Source: Pilatotrama ljubarskyi
Lineage: Eukaryota; Basidiomycota; Agaricomycetes; Polyporales; Polyporaceae
Assembly (NCBI GenBank): GCA_022385805.1
Contig: MU277725.1
Coordinates: 6,446-27,701 of the forward strand
DNA: 21,256 bases
Direction: 5' to 3'
Shown here: positions 1 to 9,463 of the stretch, piece after piece
Numbering within the stretch: position 1 is the stretch's first letter
How the letters are laid out: the number at the start of each line of letters is the position of its first letter
Made by a program: the position numbers and the translations under genes
The notes under the pieces: model-generated
Told to the model about the DNA's origin: nothing
The model's database searches: none
What the model saw: only the letters and a program-made list of their open reading frames with translations

Positions 1-441
1 AGGAGTACCGAAGGACACCTATGCTTGTCCGCCGCAACAAGGTAGCTGATGCATTAGAGTGGCTCAAGCTTAATCATGTAGACTATGCAGACCTCGAGAT
101 CTCTCAAGAATATCTGGTGTCATACCCTGAAGACGAGCCGCCTGTCATAGTCAACTACACTCAAAGCATGGAGTCAAACAAAGGATCCCGAGGCCACTGC
201 TGTGAACAATGTCGAGGAGGATGAGTGTGCTGAGGATGGCGCGTGTCCTTTCGTAGTTCACGGATTGACTGGGGCAAGCCTAGAACATATGGGCAAGGTC
301 AGACCTCATGAGATCACTGCACGTGCAGTCGAGCACTTCAAGTCTGGAGGAAAGGTGCTTGGCATAGGGCAAGCAGCAGAACCAGAGTCCTTGTATCACA
401 ACCCCCAACTGTATCCACAGATGTTTCCATGGCTCTTTTGA
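1..441 (+). pseudogene. Broken N-terminal fragment of a Helitron protein
   Basis: This is the N-terminal part of the Helitron protein whose helicase half follows. The motifs LEWLKLNHVDYADL, YPEDEPPVIVNY, CPFVVHGLTG and NPQLYPQMFPWLF are typical of the DUF6570-like region that precedes the Helitron replication domain in Agaricomycete Helitrons. The reading frame is broken. GVPKDT at the window edge and LVRRNKV are in different frames, implying a one-base loss near 17-20. An extra base near 182-186 separates the frame of YTQSMESNK from the frame of NNVEEDECAEDG; removing it would read straight through. The piece ends at a TGA (439-441) just after FPWLF, where relatives continue into the replication-initiator domain. 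The start lies outside the window. I infer a dead copy. Confidence 0.82.
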
Positions 442-442
442 C

Positions 443-3400
443 AACCGTGGCTGTACAGACCAGAATGGCGTATGCAAGGCACGCTTCTCCTGGGAGACTC
501 ATGCCGAAACTGTGGTTGATCCAGAGACTGGTGTGCTCATCATGAAGAAGGGTGAAACGTGGATCAATACAGTCACGCCAGCGCTCACCTACCTCATGCG
601 CTCCAACACTGATGTAACCAGCTTGCTCTCAGGCACTGCGATCAAGTCTGTGGTAGCGTATGTTGCTGACTACATCACCAAGACTCCCCTGAAGACCCAT
701 GTGATGCTCCAGTCCATCCAGCAGGTTTTTGAGCACAACACAGAGCTTCTTGGCAGTCACAAAACCAACAAGGAGAAGGCAAGGTCTCTGATCACCAAGA
801 TTGTCAATTCTCTCACTGCCTGCTCAGAGATTGGGGGGCCCATGGCAGCCATGTATTTGCTCAGACACCCAGACCACTACAAGAGCCACCGGTTCCGCAC
901 ATGCTTCTGGAAGGGTTATGTATACGAGGTGATGCGTGCGTGGGAAGACTCGGTGAACATTGAAGAGGAGGGACCATCAAAAGTGATGCTTGGCTTGGTA
1001 AGGGATGGAAAGTCAAAGCGTGTGGTCGCACTGTCCCCAGTCCAAGACTACATGTGGAGACCCGTGGAGCTCGAGTCCATGTCACTCTATGACTGGATCA
1101 GACTGCATGACAAGGAGCGCAGAAGTACGCGGCACAAAGGCCCTGCGGTTGAGGAACCTGTGCAACTGGAGGCAGACTCTGAGTTTGAGGACAACTATGA
1201 TGTTGATGAGCCAGGAGAGAGCACAGAGTTGGCTGGTGCTGGCTTGCCTCTGGCAGAAGAGGAAGAGGAGTCTGAGGATGAGCTCCTGCTCACCACAGAG
1301 TCCAATAATAAGCTCAAGGATGAGACACAACTTCTTACTGCCACTGAGCCCTCTTCTGGGAAGAAAAAGAAGATCCACCTGCACTTCCACCCAAATCATC
1401 CTCAGTACCAGAGCCGCCATGTCAAACTTGTGGATGAGTCTGAGGCCTATGTGCCTAACTTCATCGGTGGATCTATGCCAAGGCAGGACACTGGCAACCG
1501 TGAACAGTACTGCTTGACCATGCTGACCCTGTTCAAGCCCTGGCGCTCAGGCAAAGACCTCCGTTCTCATGCAGACATGTTGTGGGATGATATTTTCAGA
1601 GAATACCAGTTCACGCCAAGGCAACAAGACATCATGAAATACTTCCACATCCGGTACGAGTGCAATGATGCCAGAGACGACTTTGCTGCGGCACGCAAGA
1701 GGGGTCTCAAGGCTGGCTCAGCCCCATTCAACATGGATGACAGGACACTTGATGACATGGACACCCAGTTCTACACCAATGATGGCGAGGTGAGCATTGA
1801 CGAGCTGGAAGACATGATACTTCAAGCAAATGACTGGACCAAGCTCAGCAATGCAGAAGTCAACAGGCGCACGCAGATGCTCCAGGCAGAGCAGATCATC
1901 AGAGCATCAGGCTGGCTGGATCCTATGGAAGACAAGACCAAGGCAGACATCCCTCCCCAGTTCTGGAGCAAGGAGGACATGAGCGCTGCTGACTGGAAGA
2001 ATGTGCTGGCAAGCAAGAAGCAGGAGATCCTTGATGCACGTGATGCTCAGGCTGATCTCAAAAAACCTGTAGATCCAAAAACTGGCCTGCCCAAAAACAC
2101 AGAGGTCAACGAGGTCAAGGTCATCGACAAGTCGTACATGACCAAGGGCTTCAAGGCCAAGGACAAGCAGGCACAGGCGCTCATCGATGCGACAGCCAAG
2201 AAGTTCAGTCTGAATGAAGCACAGGAGCGTGCCTTCCGCATAGTAGCCAACCACGCAGTGCAAGAGAGCGGAGAACACCTGAAGATGTACCTCGGTGGCA
2301 TGGCTGGCACTGGCAAGTCTCAGGTGATCAAGGCCCTCACACATTTTTTTGCTGAGAGACAGGAGAGCTACCGGTTCATGTGCATGGCACCCACAGGATC
2401 TGCTGCTGCCCTCATTGGAGGTTCTACCTACCACAGCATGCTTGGACTGAGGCAAAAGAACTCCTCTGATCCTGTTGCGAGCCTGATGCAGGTCAAAGCG
2501 CGCCTCCAGAATGTGGAGTACGTCTTCATCGATGAAATCAGCATGGTCGACTGTCATAGCGTGTACACCATATGTTCAAAGATGTGTGCAGCTCTGAGGA
2601 ATGAAGGCAAGCCGTTTGGAGGTATCAATATGATATTTGCAGGGGACTTTGCACAGCTACCACCGGCTATGAGCGGCCATGCCCTCTACTCTCACAAGGT
2701 TGGCAGAGTGATACATCGCACCCAGGCTCATGCCCAGCAGGAGGCATCCATTGGCAAGGCAGTCTGGCACCAGTTCACCACTGTAGTCATTCTCAGAGAG
2801 AACATGAGGCAGCGCTCACAGGGTCCAGAGGATGCCAAGCTCAGGACTGCTATAGAAAATCTCAGATACAAGGCGTGCACCCCAGACGACATCAAGCTCT
2901 TGCAGTCGCGCGTTGCAGGCAGAGGTTCAGGCAAACCAAAGCTCAACCAGCCGAGGTTCAGGAATGTCTCTGTGATCACAGCATGGAACTCTCACAGAGA
3001 CAAGATCAACGAGCTCGGGTGCCAGAGGTTTGCTCAGGAGAACGGCAAGAGCTTGACCACGTTCTACTCTGTAGACAGGCTGTCGGCAGACAACGATGAG
3101 GAGGGCACTAAGAAGCAGCGCAGAAACACAGTGAACCCAAGACGGTCTACCAATATCCTCAGTGAAGAGCTCCAGAACTGTCTGTGGGACCTGTCACCCA
3201 CTCTGACCAATCACCTTCCAGGCAAGCTGCCGCTCTGTATAGGCATGCCGGTCATGATCAAGGTCAACGAAGCCACTGAATGCTGTGTCACAAACGGAGC
3301 TGAGGGTGTGGTAGTGGGATGGAAGGCAAAGCCAATTGATGAGGACAAGGAGACTCTGGAGACTCTTTTCGTCAAGCTGACTGCTGCGCCCACCACCGTT

Positions 3401-4348
3401 CAGCTCGAGGGTCTGCCAGAGAATGTGGTGCCAATCAGCCAGCAGGCTCGGAAGGTCCAGTGCAAGATGCCCAACGGCAGAACCCTGACTATATCCAGAT
3501 CTCAGGTGTCAGTGGTCCCCAACTTTGCGATGACAGACTTTGGGTCTCAGGGGAGGACACGGCCCAACAATGTGTGTGACCTGCAGAACTGTCGCTCACA
3601 TCAGTCGATATATACCTGCCTGTCTCGAGGATCAACGTATGAGGGGACCATCATCGTGCAGCCCTTTGATGCCAGCAAGCTCACCGGGGGGATTTCTGGG
3701 AGCTTGCGGCAGGAGTTCAGAGAGCTGGAGCTGCTGGATGAGATCACCAAGTTGCGGTATCTCGGCAAGATCTCACCAAAAGTGACAGGCATCACCAGAA
3801 ATGAGCTCATACACTCCTTCAGGAAATGGAAGGGCGAGCAATTCTTGCCCAAGACAATGCACCGTGCACTCGTGTGGGGTAACAGTGACCCTTTTCCCAT
3901 TGCTGATGTCCAGGAGGACAGTCCGTGGCAGGTCATCCAGAGGCCTAAGAAGTCTAAGAAAAAGGCAGACACCAAACCAGAGCATCCTAGCCAGGCAGAT
4001 ATTGCTGAACAGACCAAGGCAGCAGGGTATGTACCAGCCAAGGGCACACAGATGCTGGCAGCTCTCAACAACACTCTGGACACCAAGCGTGCAAAGCGCA
4101 AAAGGGATGAGGATGTTGACAGCGAGCCACTGCTGAAGAAGCCCCGAGCTGTGCACTCTGCAAGCAATGTGCAACTCACTGGGTTCCAGTGGGACAATGT
4201 CAACTACAGCTGCGCCTATGACAGTCTTCTGACCATTTTGCTGGCAGCATACACAGAGTCCAGCAATGTCTGGAACACACTGGAAAGGAGAAAATCGAAA
4301 TCTGTATCTGAGAAATGGGACTGGTATGGCATATATGTGCTATCGTAG
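443..4348 (+). pseudogene. Helitron PIF1-type helicase, lacking the Rep domain and C-terminally truncated
   Basis: A long intron-free frame, open from about 443 with the first ATG at 512 (1278 aa from that Met). It encodes the helicase half of a rolling-circle Helitron. Numbered from Met 512: Walker A GMAGTGKS at 596-603, Walker B FIDEIS at about 672-677, the GDFAQLPP motif at about 711-718, the RENMRQ motif soon after, and the SQGRTRPNNVCDL / YTCLSRG block near 1011-1040. The 5' end enters abruptly at GCTDQNGVCKARF, a position that lies after the HUH nuclease in relatives, so the Rep/Helitron-N domain is deleted. The C-terminus begins a recognisable NYSCAYDSLLTIL domain but stops 50 or so residues later. 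Helicase motifs look intact, so decay may be recent or the frame could still be translated. Mobility on its own is unlikely without the nuclease. Confidence 0.88.
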
Positions 4349-4610
4349 AAACTATTCTAAAACTGATTTTACTGCAAGGGGATGCCTTGGGGTCTCTCGG
4401 GCACGTCTGTCCACAGGACTGTCTGACGCGCGAAGTGGGGATGGGGACTAGACGAACAGATAGAAACTAGCTAGGGGACCGAGTATGTGGAGGTGTCCGG
4501 TAACTATGTACGTGTACCAGTCGGCGTGACTGATGAGGTAAACGCAGAGGCCGAAGCGGATCTCAGGTGGAACGGATTCAAACACGAGGGGCATTGGACC
4601 ATGCTACCCC
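4349..4610. other. Intergenic stretch downstream of the Helitron frame
   Basis: I see no convincing coding potential here. I looked for a Helitron 3' end (a short GC-rich hairpin about ten bases before CTRR) and found no clear one; the CTAG near 4469 has no convincing hairpin before it. The downstream boundary of the Helitron remnant is therefore unresolved. Confidence 0.5.
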
Positions 4611-4872
4611 CCGGAATAGGTGCGTGACCAGCCCAGGAACTGGACTCCTGTCACGGCGGTCACTCCCAGAATATTCCGTGCCGGAACAGGTCACAATGTT
4701 TCCACATTTCCCGGTCGCGTTCAGGTCCGGAATATGACTCCTAGTTTTGGTCCGGAATTCTCGCCGAGCCATGCCCGGACAATGAATCCTGTCACATCAC
4801 TATTCCGGTCCTGAACTGGGCAAAGAGCTTTGAAGCGTATTCACAGCCTGTCTCCCGTCCTGAACTATAACC
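4611..4872. repeat. Cluster of CCGGAATA / GTTCAGG-type inverted motifs
   Basis: A non-coding stretch with repeated short motifs in both orientations: CCGGAATA at about 4611, ATATTCCG next to GCCGGAACA near 4671-4688, GTTCAGGTCCGGAATA at about 4719-4734, GGTCCGGAATTC near 4748, TATTCCGGTCCTGAACT at about 4801-4817, and GTCCTGAACT near 4857. The copies at 4719 and 4801 are near-perfect inverted versions of one 16-base word. ACTCCTGTCAC-like words recur near 4645 and 4785. Such clusters are usual in subterminal regions of DNA transposons. Whether this belongs to the Helitron remnant, to the large element on the right, or to a separate small element cannot be decided here. Confidence 0.55.
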
Positions 4873-4894
4873 GGGACAGGTATCCTCCTCCGAG

Positions 4895-4967
4895 GCTCAA
4901 CGTTGAGCATACTACGAAAACAGTCGGGCTAGTTTGCATGTCACGCGTCTGTACTGGTACGCCCGAC
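4895..4967. other. 14-bp perfect palindrome and short hairpin, possible element boundary
   Basis: GCTCAACGTTGAGC (4895-4908) is a perfect 14-base palindrome. It is followed at once by ATACTACGAAAAC, which resembles the CACTACAAGAAA-type termini of plant CACTA elements without matching them exactly. A 7-bp stem (GTCGGGC at 4923-4929 with GCCCGAC at 4961-4967) follows. This is one candidate for the left end of the large element, but no matching right end is visible because that end is outside the window. Confidence 0.3.
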
Positions 4968-5035
4968 AGTCCAATTCGTTTCTCGATACATCGATGCATC
5001 GCGCTCAGCATCGTGTGGTCCAACTGTGAGCGCTT

Positions 5036-5296
5036 GAGCTCGCACGCGGCGCGCGCGTTGAATTCATGTACGAGCTCATACCTGGTATGCTCGACCCCCG
5101 CCGTTCGCAGCTCACGCGTGAGCTCGCGCGCGCAGTGACTTGTAAGAGCTCAAGAGCTCCGTGCCACTCGACGCGAGCTCTGTGCCACTCAACGGCAAGC
5201 TCCGAGCTCGCCGAGCTCATTGTCCGAGCTCCGCAGCTCACAAAGCTCAAACGCGCTTATGGAGCCCAGGCGAACTACGCGAGCTCGCAAGGTGGG
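5036..5296. repeat. Left subterminal AGCTC/GAGCTC motif array (outer part)
   Basis: About 14 copies of AGCTC occur in 260 bases, many inside the palindrome GAGCTC, and the density continues into the adjoining inverted-repeat arm with nine more. Spacing is irregular and flanking bases vary (GAGCTCATG, GAGCTCCG, AGCTCACA), so this is not a simple tandem array. Dense short motifs just inside the termini are the known binding sites of the element-encoded protein in CACTA elements such as En/Spm. By analogy I infer transposase or accessory-protein sites. No coding sequence is supported here. Confidence 0.7.
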
Positions 5297-5461
5297 CACG
5301 GAGGAGCTCCGGGTAGCTCACAGAGCTCATGAATGCGCTCGCTCGAGCACGGGCGAGCCCCGGAGCTCGTCCTAGAGCTCACGCCGTTCTGACTCGCCAG
5401 GCACGCAGGAGCTCCGTAGCTCACAGAGCTCATGCTGGAGCTCGTCCTATGGCCACGGAGT
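5297..5461. repeat. Left arm of the long inverted repeat
   Basis: This 165-base stretch is repeated in inverted orientation at 21088-21256. Aligning the two shows only a few substitutions, a 2-base gap near the outer edge and a 6-base gap next to GCCGTTCTGACTCGCC. The match stops sharply after CCTATGGCCACGGAGT on the inner side. Within the arm there is an internal duplication: the block around GGAGCTCC..TAGCTCACAGAGCTCATG occurs twice, about 105 bases apart. On the outer side the right arm is cut by the window edge, so the repeat may be longer. Confidence 0.85.
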
Positions 5462-5654
5462 CTTATGAGAGGTCACGACGCTCCAGGCGAACTCTCTGCG
5501 CCGCCCGTTGCGCTCAGCTCTACGAGCCACTCGCGCACCCCCCTACCCCTGGAATTCTTCTGAAATGGGCATGCCTCACTCCGACAAGGACGATTATGAA
5601 ATACAAGGTGCTTTATGTACAGTAATAGAGGATATATGATCATCGTATCGCTAC

Positions 5655-8600
5655 TCACCGTTGTGCTGCTGAAACCCTGGGAGCTGGCAAAGTGAACTTG
5701 TAATCCTCTTGGATGATGTTCAAAGACGCGCGTACGTGCGGCCGCAGCGATTTGAGCCACTCCTCGTCGTAACAATTCCTCCAGAGACCGACAGGCGCGA
5801 GGCTATCTTCGACGCGCGCGTCCTTGTGCTCAAGACGGATGCGTGGGGGGTTTCCAGACGTCGCTCGCTCGCCGACGGGCTTGGCCCAGCATTCTCGATA
5901 GAGCGCATCGAGCGTCCTCAAGAATAGCTTCAATGCCAAGCTCTGCCAGCGAGCCTCCACGATGCGGAACTTGGGCGGATGCGTCTTCTCAGCTCCGTCG
6001 GTCTCGTCACCACTCATATGGATAGGGCGGAGCAGACTGAACAGACGCTTGTGCTCTTTCAGCTTGAACTCCAGTATCACGAAGACGCGACTGTCACGGA
6101 GCTCGAAGGACGTCAGCAAGAAGTCCGCACATCAGAGTTACGCAGACCGACCGTAGCCCTCCGGGAGTTCATAGCCTTCCGCTTCTTGATCTTCGCCTGG
6201 TCAGCCTCGCTAAGCGGCTGGAAGTGTTGCTTGTAGCCCCTCCGACGGTACTCCATGTGGACGTCGAGAACTTGACCGACGATCTTCTCGTTGAGAAGCT
6301 TCTCAGGGATACTGAGGTCGGAGTAGGTTCCGCCCCTGTACATCTCGATGAGACTCCGGACGAAGACGTTCTTCGCAAGGCGATTGAATTCGTTGTCCTT
6401 CCAGGAGCGCTCGAAGTCGATCCGAAAGGATTGCACTGAGCATGTCAGCATATCGTCCTCGCCCTCCAGAAAACTGTTCATCTCCTCGTCGGTGATTGGA
6501 GGGTTTTTCTGGACCAGCTCTTCCATCGATCCGACATTGCATAGCGTGAACAAGTGCTTCCGAACACAGGCCTAGAGCCCAGTAAGTTATCGTGTCGGGT
6601 CAACTACGACCAGGAACACTCACCTGCAAGGCTGCTAACCCCTCTTTGAGCTGAGGGTCGCGAAGCATGGAGGCCTTCTTGGCTTTCCGTTTGCGAGATC
6701 GGGCAGTGAGCTCCTCTGGCTCTAGCTCATCGTCAGCCTCAGCTGCCGCCGTCGCTGGACCGCTAGCGGCGTCGCCATCATCGCCGTCGTTGACATCGTC
6801 GTTGTCACCTTCATTCTCGGATGTGCGTCGGCTGTCATTCGCGCGATTCACAAACTTCTGATGTGAAGTCTCGATGGCACCGAGCCGTCCCGAGAGTTCA
6901 GAGAACTGCTCAGTCAAAGTCGATCTGACGATTGATCAGTCTCGCGATCATTATGGGAGACTCATGTGCGTACCGTAGCTCCTGGTTTGAAGTGACCAAC
7001 TGCTGCATGAGGGTCGCCATTTGTTCCCCTTGTCGCAGCAGTAACGACATGAACTGTGCCGAGGGATCAGTCTAGAAATGACCGACACATTATCAGCGAC
7101 TGTCGAAATCCGAAGCACGCCACGTACCTTGATCGGCGAAGGAGACGTCATACGGTCGAAAGTCGGTGATGGTACACGATAATGAGGCTGCTCCGGGGGG
7201 GGAGAAGGCCGACTAGTGGGCTTCTGTGGTGTTGGCGACGAGACAACTTGCTCCAACGCTTCGAAGGAAGGGAGTAGCGAGCCCAGCTCGGATGAAGAAG
7301 AAGCTGCAGGTGAAGGAGGCGACAGTGGGGGCAGATCAGGTTGCATATCAGGGACAGCGGTGAACCGAGTGGACGACGGCAAAGGAGCGGGTAACTCCGC
7401 GGGACGTTTTGGCGAGAGAACGCGGAGTTGCGGAGAGACAGACAACTGTGAATGAGTGTGGCTAAGGCTTGGCAAAATCGAGGCCGGCTCGGGAGAGGAG
7501 CAGTGTGTAGGCGGAGTAGACGCAATGGGAGGAGATAGGGTACGAACAGGTGCATCGTGCGCGGGGGAGGGGAGAGAATCGCTCCACGGATTCCCTTCAG
7601 AGGAAGGCAGACGCTGCACGGAAGTCGGGTGGTAGAGCACAAGTGCTGCAGTAGCCGGAGTATGTGGCAGGGAATGATCAGCGGCGACAGGAGAATGGTC
7701 GCGTGCGGACCCGCCGGGAGTCGACGCCTCTGCTGTGTCTTCTAGCGCTTCTTCAAGGTGCTGCTCGATGAGGAGCTCATCCATCTGCTCCTCGAAGTGT
7801 TGCTGCTGCGGCAATTCCTGGTGGTCGGGCTCCGGGGGAGGGCGTTGCTCGTGCGCACCTTCGAACGAACCCTTGAGATGCTGGTAGACGAGTGACTGCT
7901 GAGGCGATTCCTTGTATGGAGCGTGTCGAATAGTCTCGCTGCGGCCTCCCTCTTGATCCATCGCAAGGACACGTCGATGCGCCTTCGCTTCACGAGAAGC
8001 CTCTCGATCCGACGTCTGCTCTAAATCTTGAAGAGCTTGCTCGCGCGTGCGTTCGCGCAGAGCCTTCTGGCGGGTTTCCTGTTCGAGGCGTGCCTCTTGC
8101 AGCTCCTCCTCACGACGGTGCAGCTCGGCCCTAAGAGCCTCCAGGCGCGTCTCCTCAGCGAGGAGCGCCTCCTGTCGCATCTTCTCAGCACGGAGCGACT
8201 GCTCGTATGCCGCCTGCTCATCTTGGAGAGTGCGCCAACGTGAGGCCTTCTGGGAAAGGGCCTTCTCGTACGCCGCGCGCTTCTGGATAGCCTCTCGGTG
8301 CGCTTCCTCTCGGAAGGCGACGGCCCGGAACGACGCAAGAGCGTGCTGCTGCACTTTCTCTACACGGGAGGTCTCGCGATACGGGGTCTTCTCGATCTCA
8401 CGGAGAGCCTGGCGGCGCGTCTCTTCGCGTCGTGCTTGACGGCGGTTCTCCTCAATTCGGAGGGCCTCGAGGCGTTCCTCTTCGGCTAATTTTGCTCGAC
8501 GATGACTTTCCTCTTCGTGAAGAGCCTTCCATCGAGGCGCGTACTCGTCCGAGATTTGTTGCAGAGTACTGCCCCAAAGGGCGGCTTGAGGCCTATGCGA

Positions 8601-8964
8601 GGTGGGACGGGTGTCTTGGGCCTGTTGGGAGAACTCCTCTTGGCGAACGCGTGCTTGGCGAGCGTCGAGAGTGACACTCTGCGCACAGACTGGGGATTGT
8701 GGCCGAACGGTGAAAGAAGGCTCGCGGCGAATAGCAGGGACCGGTCGAGGGTCAGGTGGCTGTGGGTTAACTCTGAAGGACGGCTGACGGCCAATGGGAT
8801 GATGACTCGGCGAGGACTTGGCGGGTTGGGAGCGCGAGCCTGGCCCTTCGATGATACGGGGCGTCGGGGCTGTGCGCACGCGAGCCTGTACACCTCATTG
8901 TGTTAGTAGTGATTGAGACTCGTCGCAACAGAAAACGCACGGTGTCTCTGGCATTTTCCGCCAT
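5655..8964 (-). CDS. Coiled-coil nuclear protein of an uncharacterised basidiomycete family
   Basis: Model: complement of 5655-6101, 6152-6571, 6624-6924, 6974-7071, 7128-8885, 8941-8964 (six exons, 1015 aa). Introns are 49-56 nt with GT..AG ends and phase-consistent joins; the first exon encodes only MAENARDT. Layout: a proline-rich N-terminus with two copies of an R-x-PSF-x-V-x-PQ motif; a long Arg/Glu-rich coiled coil at about 125-320; a Pro/Ser-rich linker to about 590; a glutamine-rich helix (SAQFMSLLLRQGEQ); an acidic Asp stretch; a basic RSRKRKAKK signal near 700 that suggests nuclear import; then a conserved C-terminal region with MSGDETDG, GNPPRIRL and CYDEEWLKSL. I recognise this C-terminal pattern as recurrent in basidiomycete proteins of unknown function. 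An accessory DNA-binding role for the element (TnpA-like) is possible but is inference. The stop lies inside a GTGAGT donor-like word, so a further 3' exon is possible. Confidence 0.8.
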
Positions 8965-9463
8965 ACTGGGGTTACTCTACGGTGCGGCAGTCGCCTGCGA
9001 TTGCTGCGAGAGATTCTACGAAGTGGCTTGCACGAGATGCACGCGTGTTGTTGCCCGAAGGAACGCTGTTCTTGCAAGCAATGAAACGGCCAGCCTGTGG
9101 CAGAAGAGCAGAAAGAAATGGCGCGTGTGGCGCGTGAAGCAGTTTGGGAGAGAAAAGAGGAGCACGCTTGGTATTCGCGGGGGTCGTTAAAGACGGACAG
9201 CGGAGCGGGCCGAGTGGCACGGGCGCTATTTCGCGGTACCGTGCCTATCACGCATAGCAGCGGCTTGGACCTCACCTGAGTCGAAGTACTTCAAGGCCCA
9301 CTCCAGATATAGAGTCCGAAGCCCGGACTGTCGGGTACAGGGACCATGTCACACGTTCTTAACAAATTCTACAAAGCCAGGGCCCGTATCAGCCGAAAAG
9401 CATCCTAGGGCAAAGTTAGGCGGTCAGAGAGTGTCATGCTGCGAGACTAAGCGGTACCTACCG
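8965..9463. other. Intergenic region upstream of the coiled-coil gene
   Basis: About 500 bases between the start of the coiled-coil gene and the stop of the SUN gene, which are transcribed in the same direction. Short open frames exist on both strands but none shows a recognisable domain or splice-consistent extension. I take it as the promoter of the coiled-coil gene plus the 3' end of the SUN gene; no specific element could be assigned. Confidence 0.5.

Noticed and set aside
2047..2557. Minus-strand frames opposite the Helitron helicase
   Set aside because: They have no domain signatures and lie opposite the conserved Walker A and B motifs.
4440..4480. CTAGCTAGG as a Helitron 3' terminus (CTRR)
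   Set aside because: There is no GC-rich hairpin about ten bases upstream, and the helicase is already truncated before this point.
5329..5625. Open frame across the left arm with Arg/Ala/Pro-rich product, and its mirror image at 20969-21226
   Set aside because: Both are translations of the AGCTC-rich inverted repeat. The composition is that of the repeat, no domain is visible, and the frames end at unrelated sequence beyond the arms.
7148..8439. Several overlapping frames opposite or out of phase with the coiled-coil gene
   Set aside because: They are shadows of a repetitive Arg/Glu codon pattern on the other strand; only the minus-strand frame gives heptads and phase-consistent introns.
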